64,000 nucleotides of DNA from Balneolaceae bacterium (GTDB lineage: Bacteria; Bacteroidota; Rhodothermia; Balneolales; Balneolaceae): positions 124,001 to 188,000 of the forward strand of contig JAEPQH010000006.1 in the NCBI GenBank assembly GCA_017640605.1, read 5' to 3'. Positions 25,346 through 34,188 of the stretch are shown piece by piece (within the stretch, counting starts at the first letter, position 1; each line of letters begins with the position of its first letter). Position numbers and translations under genes: made by a program. The notes beneath the pieces are model-generated. The model was not told the origin of the DNA. It was given only the letters and a program-made list of their open reading frames with translations, and searched no databases.

Positions 25346-27832
25346 TTACTTAATTAAGGTCATCTTCTTAACCACCGAGCTTGATGGAGTGGTTAAACGA
25401 TACAAATACACCCCACTTGAAAGTGAAGAAGCATTAAAGTTGATCGAATGAAAACCTTCGGATTGGTATCCATCAATTAGTGTAGCAACTTCCCGACCAA
25501 GCATGTCATAAACGACCAAGGTAATATTTCCGGCTTCCGGTAGTGCGTAATTAATTTTAGTGCTTGGGTTGAATGGGTTTGGATAGTTTTGCTCTAAAGA
25601 TACCCGAGTTGGAACGTCTTCTGAGCTTAGTTCTGACGAAGTAGCTTTACCTTGGTTTACTGCACGAAGATCATCAAAAATAAATGAACCGGCCGCCGGA
25701 CTTCCCTGAGTGTAGGTAAGTTGATAACTGTCTATGTACGCATTTCCATTTATTACACCATTGCCATTTACCCAACCGAAAACACTGTCGGCTGCCATGT
25801 CCCAGCTAACTAATTTCCAGCCAATCCAATCTACAGAATACCATGGACTTCCCTCCAATTGGTTGCTCGCATCGCGCACCATAAATCTGAATTTATTGCC
25901 GCTTCCATCCCCAAATACATACGATTGAAGAATTTTTGTATTTGAGAATTTTGGTAACCCAACATTTCTGTATTCGCGAATTAAGTGTTCGGTTTCGTTC
26001 AAATCAAATCCGTAATGTAAATGCATAGCGCTCGAACTTCCGGTAATCAGATTCACAGTTTCTGAGGTAGCTTCAACAAAAGTTTCGTCGGGGGTGTAGC
26101 CGGTAGTGCTTCCACTTTGTGATGGTTGCCACCACGCACCTAATCCATTTTCAAAGTGATCTACACTGGTGATACTGTTAAACTCTTGATCGCCGGTTGG
26201 AAAGGTTCGAATTATATTTGAACCAATGGCATTGCCAACGGTATCTCGTATCGCACCGGAGATTTCAATTTTGTAGTTCGAGCTTGGGTCAAGTCGTTCT
26301 GATGGGAAAAAGTTAAGTACACTTTTTTCGCCAACAACGTAGTATTTGATGGTTCCGGGAACCACATAAGTTCCTTTTCTCAATTCGATGAAACTATTAA
26401 TCCCGGTGGTGTCGAGTTGCTCACTAAAAGTAGCACTTACTATTGGCTTAAGCTCACTGAAACGTGTGTTTGTTGGGTAAATGTTAGAAACAACCGGTGC
26501 GATGATGTCTTCCTGTCCTGTGTTAAAACTAAGCGTGTAAATGCCACCTTCATTTCCGTCATTGTCGCCGTCAATCATGTGAGCAAATGGAGAGTTATCG
26601 AAAGCGGTGGTATCGATAGTAAGTGTATAATTGCTTTCGAAGGTAAAATTTCCGGTAGTAATGGTTAACTCATTTCCGGCGCTGTTCCAGCTTCTAACCC
26701 AATTTGCCTCCGGTGATAGTTGAATAGATGAATCAACGGATGCTTTATTCATAGCTCTGCTAAAAGTAATAACTAAATCTTCGCCCGGATTAATGGTGTT
26801 ATCATCGCCAACAGAAGTAGTTTCAACAAAAGGTGCAACACTCGAAATCAAAGCTACATCCGTAAATGTGAAATCAGTTGAATCAATGTCGATGGAAATG
26901 GTTTGGCTGTAAAAACCTTCTGCTTCCACAACCAGTTCAGCGGAGTCGATGGCGATATCTTCCAAATAGTAGAAACCGTTTTTTAACGCTTCAGGATCGC
27001 CGGAGTAGTTACTGAATAGCGACTCATACGTATCAGTGGTGTACACAGAGTCGCCAATAGAAACGATTGCACCATTTAAAGGTTCGTTACTGTCATAGTC
27101 GGTGATAATTCCGGCTGCAATACCTTTTTGAGGTCGCTCCACACCTAAATACTCCAACATCACCCAGAAAAAAGACTGCGCTTCCAATCTTTTCCATTCT
27201 GCATTTAGGTTACGTTGTTGCTGCTCGGGATTGGTATGAAAACCGGATTCACTTAAAATCGAAGCCATACTGGAAGTTCGATTCACAAACAGATAAGGCC
27301 ATTGATTGGTGTGGTGATTTACATTCGCGCCTTGATAAAAATTACGATCGGCCCAGTTTCCAATAGTTGGAATACGCATGGCATCAGTATGGATATCTTC
27401 CATAATGTCGCCCATTTCTTTACCACCAGCAGGCGATTTTTCAACTGTTTGTCCGTTCGATCTCCATCCACCATGCAAAAACAGAGTATTATTGGTGGTG
27501 CTTGCACCTGCATTACTATGGATAGAATGGAAGAAATCGGCAGCTAAGGAATTTGCTAAGTCGGTTCGTTGCGATAGCGAAACCTGCTGACTATCGTTTG
27601 TACGGCTAATGTACACGGTGTCGATATCGGTTTGGGTAAGCAGCATTTCCCGAAGAGCTAAACCCACACGAAGTACCTTTTGTGCCTCGGAATAATTGTA
27701 TAACCCTTGATTTTCTGTCTGACTGTGTCCCGGATCCAAAAACAAGCTAAAGCCATCTAGACCGGTAACTTCCTGAGCTTGTAATGGGCTGAGGAATAAA
27801 ATAAAAGCGAATAGGGCGATAAATTTTTTCAT
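25346..27832 (-). CDS. Secreted multidomain N-acetylmuramoyl-L-alanine amidase with sorting domain
   Basis: The 828-residue product has a signal peptide (to about residue 19, PLQAQ) and an Amidase_3 domain at about 28-230. Zinc-site motifs are LDPGHSQ (His), NYSEAQ (Glu), SIHSNAG (His) and SESGFHTNPE (catalytic Glu). After it come a regulatory-type Ig-like domain (about 235-325), two Big_5-like Ig domains (about 335-550; VITFSRAMNKASVD, VSATFSEQLDTTGI), a beta-sandwich of carbohydrate-binding appearance (about 555-720) and a canonical sorting domain ([14 protein letters not shown] ... KMTLIK). It is distinct from the amidase at 14581, which lacks a sorting domain. It likely acts on foreign or shed murein at the cell surface (inference). 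Confidence 0.88.
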   Translation of the reverse strand: MKKFIALFAFILFLSPLQAQEVTGLDGFSLFLDPGHSQTENQGLYNYSEAQKVLRVGLALREMLLTQTDIDTVYISRTNDSQQVSLSQRTDLANSLAADFFHSIHSNAGASTTNNTLFLHGGWRSNGQTVEKSPAGGKEMGDIMEDIHTDAMRIPTIGNWADRNFYQGANVNHHTNQWPYLFVNRTSSMASILSESGFHTNPEQQQRNLNAEWKRLEAQSFFWVMLEYLGVERPQKGIAAGIITDYDSNEPLNGAIVSIGDSVYTTDTYESLFSNYSGDPEALKNGFYYLEDIAIDSAELVVEAEGFYSQTISIDIDSTDFTFTDVALISSVAPFVETTSVGDDNTINPGEDLVITFSRAMNKASVDSSIQLSPEANWVRSWNSAGNELTITTGNFTFESNYTLTIDTTAFDNSPFAHMIDGDNDGNEGGIYTLSFNTGQEDIIAPVVSNIYPTNTRFSELKPIVSATFSEQLDTTGINSFIELRKGTYVVPGTIKYYVVGEKSVLNFFPSERLDPSSNYKIEISGAIRDTVGNAIGSNIIRTFPTGDQEFNSITSVDHFENGLGAWWQPSQSGSTTGYTPDETFVEATSETVNLITGSSSAMHLHYGFDLNETEHLIREYRNVGLPKFSNTKILQSYVFGDGSGNKFRFMVRDASNQLEGSPWYSVDWIGWKLVSWDMAADSVFGWVNGNGVINGNAYIDSYQLTYTQGSPAAGSFIFDDLRAVNQGKATSSELSSEDVPTRVSLEQNYPNPFNPSTKINYALPEAGNITLVVYDMLGREVATLIDGYQSEGFHSINFNASSLSSGVYLYRLTTPSSSVVKKMTLIK

Positions 27833-27860
27833 AACAACTAAAATGATGAATACAGCCTGA

Positions 27861-28820
27861 TTACTGCTTATTGATGGTTAATACGTAAATGTTTCCTGTT
27901 TCGGGGCTGTCAAAAGCAATTCGATCACCGGTTGGCGACCAATCTGGATTGGTAGCAATCAGGTTAGTGCCTTCGGTTAGATTGATGCGTGCATTATTTT
28001 CCACACCAAGTGCATAGATATTGGATTCCGTAAATTGGTAGCCATTATCATTCGCAACCATTGCCACAACATACTCGCCATCAGGCGACCAGCGAGGGCG
28101 ATTGGCACGACCTAAATCTTTTAGCCCGGTTCCATCGATATTCATCACATATAAATTACCGCCATAAACTTCGAAAGCTAGTTTAGAGCCATCCGGTGAA
28201 AGTTCAAGATTGATGTACTCTGCGTTTTCAAAAGGAGAAATATCAGCGGTTGAGTTTTCCGGAATTCGTCCGGTTGCTATACTTCCTGACTTGAGTACAT
28301 AAAAACGTTGATTTACAGCTTTCTGAGCTCCCGGCGTTTCTTCTTTACCGGATTCAAAGGCTTCAATACTGTCATCAGTAATTAGAACAATGTTCTGATC
28401 TGCATTGGCCCATTTAGGAATGGCAGGCATACTATTTCTTAAATCTGTGATACGATTTTGCGTGCCGCTTTCAACGTCATATACAGTAATAGCATGTTTA
28501 TTTCGTCGATTTTCATATTCGGAAACCCGAGCTAATATCGACTCCGAATCATTCGACCACGAAAAACCAAAACCTGCTGTTTCGTCGGTTATCTGCTTGG
28601 TTTGATTGGTCGATAGATCAACCATCCACAAACCGATATTTCGTGCAGAAGTAAAAGCAAGATATTCGCCATTTGGAGCCCAACGGGGATTCATATATTC
28701 TGCATTCTCGCCACCAATCAAAACTTCAGGTTCACCTACAACGGTGATTTGAGCATTCAGCTGAAGAGAAGAAACTGCAAGTATTAGTAGTATTAGTGTT
28801 AGGTTTGATAAATATTTCAT
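27861..28820 (-). CDS. Exported TolB-like PD40 beta-propeller protein
   Basis: The 319-residue product has a signal peptide (about 1-23, LNAQ) and repeated PD40/WD40-like strands as in TolB: PRWAPNGEYLAFTSAR, FSWSNDSESILAR, LELSPDGSKLAFEVYGG, PRWSPDGEYVVAM, PDWSPTGDRIAFDSP. It is not TolB itself, as no Pal/Tol genes are near and the N-terminal domain is missing. It lies 28 bases upstream of the amidase gene on the same strand, so it may serve as a protein-interaction partner for this cell-wall gene set. Confidence 0.75.
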   Translation of the reverse strand: MKYLSNLTLILLILAVSSLQLNAQITVVGEPEVLIGGENAEYMNPRWAPNGEYLAFTSARNIGLWMVDLSTNQTKQITDETAGFGFSWSNDSESILARVSEYENRRNKHAITVYDVESGTQNRITDLRNSMPAIPKWANADQNIVLITDDSIEAFESGKEETPGAQKAVNQRFYVLKSGSIATGRIPENSTADISPFENAEYINLELSPDGSKLAFEVYGGNLYVMNIDGTGLKDLGRANRPRWSPDGEYVVAMVANDNGYQFTESNIYALGVENNARINLTEGTNLIATNPDWSPTGDRIAFDSPETGNIYVLTINKQ

Positions 28821-28918
28821 GTACTTACTGCATTTTTATTAAAGTCGTAATTCGAAGTGTTTGAATGTGTTTAAGCTACATTCCTTGAAAATTGTCTTCT
28901 CTTTTTTTATTCCAGCGC

Positions 28919-30223
28919 TTAGGCTTCGTCTTTTTCCTCGTCTTTTTTCTTTCCGAATTCTGGATCAATCTTTATGAATGGTGTGATAACGAAAATGGGA
29001 ATTGAAGAAATTAACACCCAGATAAAGAACTGTTCGTAGCCCACATATTCCTGAATAAAGCCACTCACCGCGCCCGAGATCGACATCCCAATGGCCATTA
29101 AAGCCGTTCCAAATGCGTAATGCGCAGTTTTATATGTTCCACGCGCAATGTAAATGAGATACATTAAAAACGCTGCAAAGCCGAATCCATAGCCGAATTT
29201 TTCAATCGAAACCAAGCTTGCAATCATCAGATAGGATTCGGGCTGAGTGCTGGCTAAATACCAATAAGCAGCATTCGGTAAATTCATGATGATAATCATC
29301 GGCCATAACCATGCTTTTAATCCGTGTCGGGAAATCACAATTCCTCCAAAAATCCCACCAATGGTAAGCGCAATTAAGCCAAAGGTTCCATTTATAATAC
29401 CTACATCCGTTACTGACAATCCTAGACCGCCGAGTTCACGGGAATCTAATAAGAAAGGTGCGGCTAATTTTACTAATTGTCCTTCTCCAAGTCGGTAAAG
29501 CAATACAAAAAGGACCGCCAGTATAATCTGTTCTTTCTTGAAGAAATCGACAAAGGTTTTTGCAATAGCATTAAATGGCGATTCCCCCTCATTTTTTACA
29601 GCAAAATCCCCATCCGGTGTAGGAAGCATCACTTTGTGATAGAACGACATCACCAACATTAACACAGCAACTATACCTAAAATGGAGATCCAAGAAAAGG
29701 TAGAACTTCCGCTTTGGGTAGCAATAATACCGGCAAGTACTACAAAGAGCCCTTCACCGCTAATCATAGCTAGTCGAAAAAAGGTAGATCGAATCCCAAC
29801 GAAAAAGGATTGCTTATCGTCGCTTAGCGCCAGCATATAAAATCCATCAGCAGCGATATCATGCGTGGATGAACAGAAAGCAGCTACAAACAAGAAGAAA
29901 AGGGAAGCTTCGAAAAAGTAGGGCGTTCCAAGAGTTAGAGCAGCACCGGCAAAAGAAACCGCAATTACTGCCTGCATGGTGTAGGTCCACCAGCGTTTGG
30001 TTTTGTAAATATCGATGAACGGGCTCCAAGCCGGTTTAAAGCCCCAAGGAAGCGAAAGTAAACTGGTATAAAAGGCAATTTCTGAATTCGAAATCCCAAG
30101 ATCTTTGTACATAATTACCGAAACGGTAACGATAAGCACATACGGAATACCTTGGATGTAATAGAGGGTTGGAATCCACGACCACACACTTTTTTTGAAA
30201 TCAGAAATAGAAAAAGTACTCAA
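28919..30223 (-). CDS. AmpG-like major facilitator permease
   Basis: The 434-residue product has about 12 membrane helices. Motifs resembling AmpG/SLC33 transporters are YYIQGIPYVLIVTVSVIMYK near the start, SLLSLPWGFKPAWSPFIDI (about 54-72) and STHDIAADGFYM (about 118-129), the last typical of this group (D-IA-D). AmpG imports GlcNAc-anhydroMurNAc muropeptides in proteobacteria; homologues in Bacteroidota are found in peptidoglycan-recycling clusters. The surrounding amidase and phosphodiester glycosidase genes fit muropeptide uptake. It starts 9 bases downstream of the phosphodiester glycosidase gene. Other sugar conjugates are possible substrates. Confidence 0.8.
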   Translation of the reverse strand: MSTFSISDFKKSVWSWIPTLYYIQGIPYVLIVTVSVIMYKDLGISNSEIAFYTSLLSLPWGFKPAWSPFIDIYKTKRWWTYTMQAVIAVSFAGAALTLGTPYFFEASLFFLFVAAFCSSTHDIAADGFYMLALSDDKQSFFVGIRSTFFRLAMISGEGLFVVLAGIIATQSGSSTFSWISILGIVAVLMLVMSFYHKVMLPTPDGDFAVKNEGESPFNAIAKTFVDFFKKEQIILAVLFVLLYRLGEGQLVKLAAPFLLDSRELGGLGLSVTDVGIINGTFGLIALTIGGIFGGIVISRHGLKAWLWPMIIIMNLPNAAYWYLASTQPESYLMIASLVSIEKFGYGFGFAAFLMYLIYIARGTYKTAHYAFGTALMAIGMSISGAVSGFIQEYVGYEQFFIWVLISSIPIFVITPFIKIDPEFGKKKDEEKDEA

Positions 30224-30232
30224 TAAACCACC

Positions 30233-31912
30233 TTATTTGATAAGTGTTAATTTTTGGATTTGATGCTCGGTTGTTCCCGCGGAAGTAAAATCCATTTTTA
30301 ACAGGTAAACACCACTAGCTGCTGATTGTGCATTCCATCGAAGTTGATGCCTACCAGCAGATTGTCTGCCTTCGAATAAGGTAGAAATTAGCTGACCGTT
30401 AATCGAATAAACATTTACGCTAACGTGACCCGCCTTTGGAATATTGAATTCAATATTTGTTGATGGATTAAATGGATTCGGATAGGATGGAAAGAGTTCA
30501 AATCCCGAAATGTGATCTTCCATTTCGTTCGATACAGTATTGTTTTCGACTCCTACAAATCGGATCGCATCGGCAACCACATAGCTATTTGTTGCCGCTC
30601 CAAAATTCGAAATAATTACTTGATCGGTATAGGTACCTGAAAATTCATATTCCCCCAACAACACCCATTTAGAGTTATCGGTACTTTGATCTGCATACAC
30701 GGTATCAATGCCCTGCTGATGATGAACAATAAATGGCGCTTTTTTACTACGATTTGAAGAAGAAACCCACCATCCGTACAACTCATAGGTGCTAGCTGCC
30801 GGAAGATCTGGTTTAAAAGTCACGGTTTTGGAGCCATCACCGCCCAAAGTTATCAAGGATGGAGTATCACCATAGTAACCGGCGTTTGCCGAAGCCGACC
30901 ATCCACTGGAAACTTCAACGCTTTCGTCGCCGGTATCTAAAATCTGTTCATAGCCAACTACCGGGAAAGTTGGAACGGAATCTGCCGGCATGATTGCAAG
31001 GAAAGTTGCAACCGGGCGCTCAAAGCGTGAACCTCCGGGGCGATTGATCAGTTTGTCACCAATAACCATTTGGCTTGATCCACCACCATCCAAATTGATT
31101 GCCTCAGTAGCCCCTAGATCGATCATAATTTGAGCTAATTCTGTAAGACTTACTCCCACGGAAACGGAGCCTTGTCGACCATCGACCACCATCAAAATAG
31201 CTTTACCATCTTCGGTATAGCCAACTGCGGTTCTTGGGTCTGCATTATCTCTTCCAACTCCTGAGCCCCAGAAAATTTCTTCATTATAACTAACTTTAAC
31301 ACTATCACCTTTTACCAAAATCGGGCCGCCGCCTACGCCCATGTAAGCGTCGCTGTATAATTCACCACTTTCTTTTACAGGAGCAGGAAGAGGACTTGAA
31401 GTGGAACCTCCGTAAGGCATTGGTTCGTCAAATCGGTATAAATTTTCGATTCCGCCCCCAAAGTGATAAATCCAATCGATGGACATGCTTTTATCTTCTT
31501 TTATGCCAAACATGCTTCGAATCACGGGATAAGACTGCGAATTTCTAGTAAGGGAAGTCACATTTTGTGCCTGTACTTCGCCAGGCTGAATTAACGTTGA
31601 GTAACTGATTCCTCCTCCAAAGTACCCGCCATTGATGGCAGCATATGCATTTTTACGAGCGGCAAACTTGGTGATGGCTTCGGTACCTCCTGCTGCCAGA
31701 TAGGGGACCAAAGCAATATCTTCGTTGTTGGTGTCTACTTCGAAATACCAGCCTTTAAACGCAGGTGAACTTCGTGTACCTTCAAAGTAGCGAACACCAT
31801 CGGGAAGTTGCACAGAATCGGTGAGCTCGGCCCACATTATGTCTTGCGCGTGTGTAGTTTGATTGATTAGTAAAAAAGCTGAAAAAACAGCCAGAAATAA
31901 CATTTTTTTCAT
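30233..31912 (-). CDS. Secreted phosphodiester glycosidase (NAGPA/DUF2233) with sorting domain
   Basis: The 559-residue product has a signal peptide (to about residue 22, THAQ). A NAGPA domain (PF09992) covers about 60-310: KNAYAAINGGYFGGG, DPRTAVGYTEDG, ILMVVDGRQG and LGATEAINLDGGGSSQMV are characteristic. The family removes GlcNAc-1-phosphate caps from phosphodiesters, as the human uncovering enzyme does. A golvesin-like beta domain (about 325-455, YELYGWWVSSSNRS) and a canonical sorting domain ([10 protein letters not shown] ... KLTLIK) follow. It is the first gene of the minus-strand operon ending at 25346. The substrate could be teichoic-acid-like or sugar-phosphate polymers; this is inference. 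Confidence 0.85.
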   Translation of the reverse strand: MKKMLFLAVFSAFLLINQTTHAQDIMWAELTDSVQLPDGVRYFEGTRSSPAFKGWYFEVDTNNEDIALVPYLAAGGTEAITKFAARKNAYAAINGGYFGGGISYSTLIQPGEVQAQNVTSLTRNSQSYPVIRSMFGIKEDKSMSIDWIYHFGGGIENLYRFDEPMPYGGSTSSPLPAPVKESGELYSDAYMGVGGGPILVKGDSVKVSYNEEIFWGSGVGRDNADPRTAVGYTEDGKAILMVVDGRQGSVSVGVSLTELAQIMIDLGATEAINLDGGGSSQMVIGDKLINRPGGSRFERPVATFLAIMPADSVPTFPVVGYEQILDTGDESVEVSSGWSASANAGYYGDTPSLITLGGDGSKTVTFKPDLPAASTYELYGWWVSSSNRSKKAPFIVHHQQGIDTVYADQSTDNSKWVLLGEYEFSGTYTDQVIISNFGAATNSYVVADAIRFVGVENNTVSNEMEDHISGFELFPSYPNPFNPSTNIEFNIPKAGHVSVNVYSINGQLISTLFEGRQSAGRHQLRWNAQSAASGVYLLKMDFTSAGTTEHQIQKLTLIK

Positions 31913-31972
31913 TGCACCACCAGTTTTAGCTAGTAGATACCCGAACTAAATTTTTAAATCAAGAAGCATAAA

Positions 31973-31986
31973 GTTCATAAATGGAC
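31973..31986. promoter_or_regulatory. Candidate operator GTTCATAAATGGAC
   Basis: A 14-bp near-palindrome (GTTCAT-AA-ATGGAC, one mismatch between arms) lies in the divergent region between the phosphodiester glycosidase (minus) and the DUF4434 gene (plus). Very similar sequences occur at 38612 and 38811. It may bind the GntR/LacI-type regulator encoded at 48000 (inference). Confidence 0.45.
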
Positions 31987-32052
31987 ATAATTTGTAAAAA
32001 GCGCGAAGTTCTTTCCCGTTTTCATCCCAACACTTAAAACTTAGAATACTTA

Positions 32053-32976
32053 ATGGCCATCCTGAAAGGAACTTTTTTAGACGAAATCACACATGATATT
32101 CCATCCCAAAACTGGACAAAAAAAGACTGGGCAAAGGATTTCGATGCTATGCACGCCGTTGGCATCGATACGGTGATTTTGATACGTGCCGGTTATAAGC
32201 AACACACGGTGTTCGAGTCGGAAGTGCTCAAAAAGGAAATGAACACTTTTCCTGTGTATGATGATTTGATGGATTTATTTCTGGAGCAGGCCGAACGCTG
32301 TGGGATGAATTTCTACTTCGGCTTGTACGATTCCGGCAAATATTGGGTGAATGGCGAATATCAAAAAGAAATAGAAGTGAATAAGGCCTTTTGCGACGAA
32401 GTTGTTCAAAAATATGGAGATCGCAAAGCGTTTAAAGGCTGGTATGTAAGTCATGAAATTGGCCGTTACGAAAAAGGTGTGTTGGATGTATACGAAGAAT
32501 TATCCATTCATTTGAAAAAACTAAAAGATCAGCCCATTTTAATCTCACCGTACGTGCATGGTGTGAAACAGTTTTCTGATGAGGCTATCAGTTTTGATGA
32601 TCACACCAATGAATGGCGGAAAATTTTCGATCATATTTCTGGTTTGATAGATATTGTTGCTTTTCAGGATGGACAAGTGGGCTACGATGAATTGCAGAAT
32701 TACTTAATGGCGCATAAGCAGTTAGCCGATGAATTCAACCTTGAGTGCTGGAGTAATGTGGAATCTTTCGATCGTGATATGCCCATCAAGTTCCTTCCAT
32801 TACCATTTAAAAACTTGCGCTACAAAATGGAATTGGCTGAAAAGGCCGGAGTGGAAAACCTCATTACCTTTGAGTTTTCCCATTTTATGAGTCCGAATTC
32901 AGTGTATCCGGCCGCTCATGGATTGTATGATCAGTATAAAAGCTGGTTGTTAGATCAGGGCTACCAATTACCGTAA
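32053..32976 (+). CDS. DUF4434 domain protein (putative TIM-barrel glycosidase-like)
   Basis: The 307-residue product resembles DUF4434 (PF14488): ILKGTFLDEITHDIPSQNW at the start, FDAMHAVGIDTVILIRAGY, MNFYFGLYDSGKYW and GWYVSHEIGRYEKG follow the alpha/beta-barrel pattern of that family. No function is established for it, though it sits in sugar loci of Bacteroidota. No signal peptide is seen, so it is cytoplasmic unless the start is upstream. It is followed after 34 bases by the AGE epimerase on the same strand; the two are likely an operon under the candidate operator at 31973. Confidence 0.7.
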   Translation: MAILKGTFLDEITHDIPSQNWTKKDWAKDFDAMHAVGIDTVILIRAGYKQHTVFESEVLKKEMNTFPVYDDLMDLFLEQAERCGMNFYFGLYDSGKYWVNGEYQKEIEVNKAFCDEVVQKYGDRKAFKGWYVSHEIGRYEKGVLDVYEELSIHLKKLKDQPILISPYVHGVKQFSDEAISFDDHTNEWRKIFDHISGLIDIVAFQDGQVGYDELQNYLMAHKQLADEFNLECWSNVESFDRDMPIKFLPLPFKNLRYKMELAEKAGVENLITFEFSHFMSPNSVYPAAHGLYDQYKSWLLDQGYQLP

Positions 32977-33010
32977 GTCATTTTAAAAATTCTGTTATTC
33001 AACACGCATT

Positions 33011-34186
33011 ATGAATCAATCAAGCATATCGAGTTACAAAAATAAGTTTGAAAATGAACTGTTCAACTCGGTGATTCCTTTTTGGGAAAACCACTCACCA
33101 GATTACGAAAACGGTGGATTTTATAACTGTCTGGATCGAAAAGGAAAGATTTACGACACCCGAAAACACGTTTGGTTGCAAGGCCGACAAACATGGATGT
33201 TCAGTAAGTTGTACCGGACCGTGGATCAGAACCCGAATTGGTTGAAGATGGCTAAAAATGGGGCTGATTTTTTACTCAATCAAACGCTTACAGAAAAAGA
33301 TCGAGTGTATTTTGCCGTTACCGAAACAGGAAAAGGACTTTGGATGCAACGCAAGATATTTTCCGAGTGCTTTTGGATTATGGCCCTCGCAGAGTACAGC
33401 CGAGCAAGTGGAGAAGCGAAGTATTTGCAAGAAGCACAACGTTTATTCGAAAAAGTTTGGGGATGGTCTTCCGATTTAACGAAAGTTGGCCAACCGGTAT
33501 ATGAAGGAGCGCAGCCTATGAGTCAGCTTGCAATTCCTATGATTTTACTAAACCTGATTGAGGAAATATCAGGTGGTGATTTCTCGGATTTTCAAACTGA
33601 AATCCAGGAATGTATTCGCCGGGTGAAATTGCATGTGCATAGCGATCGCAAATTAGTTTTTGAGCAGGTTTCCCCGAGTGGCGATTTCGTAAATAATATC
33701 GACGGACGATTATTAAATCCGGGTCATGCTATTGAAGCTGGTTGGTTTCTACAGCATTGGGCACGGCACATCAACGACGATTCGTTTTCGAAAATGGCTA
33801 TCGATATGGTGCGTTGGTCACATGAAACCGGATGGGATGACCAATACGGTGGACTGTTTTATTTCCTTGATTCTGAAGGGCATTCACCGGTTCAGCTCGA
33901 GTGGGATATGAAACTGTGGTGGCCACATACCGAAGCTATGTATGCGCATCTGTTAAACTATTCCATCACCAAAGATGAAAATGATTTCAAATTGTTTGAA
34001 GAAGTGGTGGATTACAGCTTTGAGCATTTTTCTGATTCTGAATTTGGGGAATGGTTCGGGTATTTAAATCGGGAAGGGAAACGTACACATGATTTCAAAG
34101 GTGGCCCGTATAAGGGTTGCTTTCACGTTCCGCGCGCACTTTATTTGTGCTGGCAATTACTCACCGAAATGGAAAAAACCAATTAA
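33011..34186 (+). CDS. AGE-family sugar epimerase/isomerase (N-acylglucosamine 2-epimerase-like)
   Basis: This 391-residue (alpha/alpha)6-barrel protein carries the AGE-family motifs HVWLQGRQTWMFSKLY (about 53-68), FSECFWIMALAEYSRASG (about 117-134), RLLNPGHAIEAGWFLQHW (about 236-253, with the catalytic His), WWPHTEAMYAHLL and KGCFHVPRALYLC (about 367-379, second catalytic His). Family reactions include GlcNAc/ManNAc interconversion, cellobiose 2-epimerisation and mannose isomerisation; the sequence alone does not choose among them. An amino-sugar role is suggested by the neighbourhood, a mannose role by the adjacent GH38 gene. It converges on the PpiC gene with only 2 bases between the stops. 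Confidence 0.85.
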   Translation: MNQSSISSYKNKFENELFNSVIPFWENHSPDYENGGFYNCLDRKGKIYDTRKHVWLQGRQTWMFSKLYRTVDQNPNWLKMAKNGADFLLNQTLTEKDRVYFAVTETGKGLWMQRKIFSECFWIMALAEYSRASGEAKYLQEAQRLFEKVWGWSSDLTKVGQPVYEGAQPMSQLAIPMILLNLIEEISGGDFSDFQTEIQECIRRVKLHVHSDRKLVFEQVSPSGDFVNNIDGRLLNPGHAIEAGWFLQHWARHINDDSFSKMAIDMVRWSHETGWDDQYGGLFYFLDSEGHSPVQLEWDMKLWWPHTEAMYAHLLNYSITKDENDFKLFEEVVDYSFEHFSDSEFGEWFGYLNREGKRTHDFKGGPYKGCFHVPRALYLCWQLLTEMEKTN

Positions 34187-34188
34187 GT

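Noticed and set aside
33011-34186. Naming the AGE-family gene as a GlcNAc 2-epimerase
   Set aside because: Mannose isomerases and cellobiose epimerases share the motifs; specificity is not decidable here.
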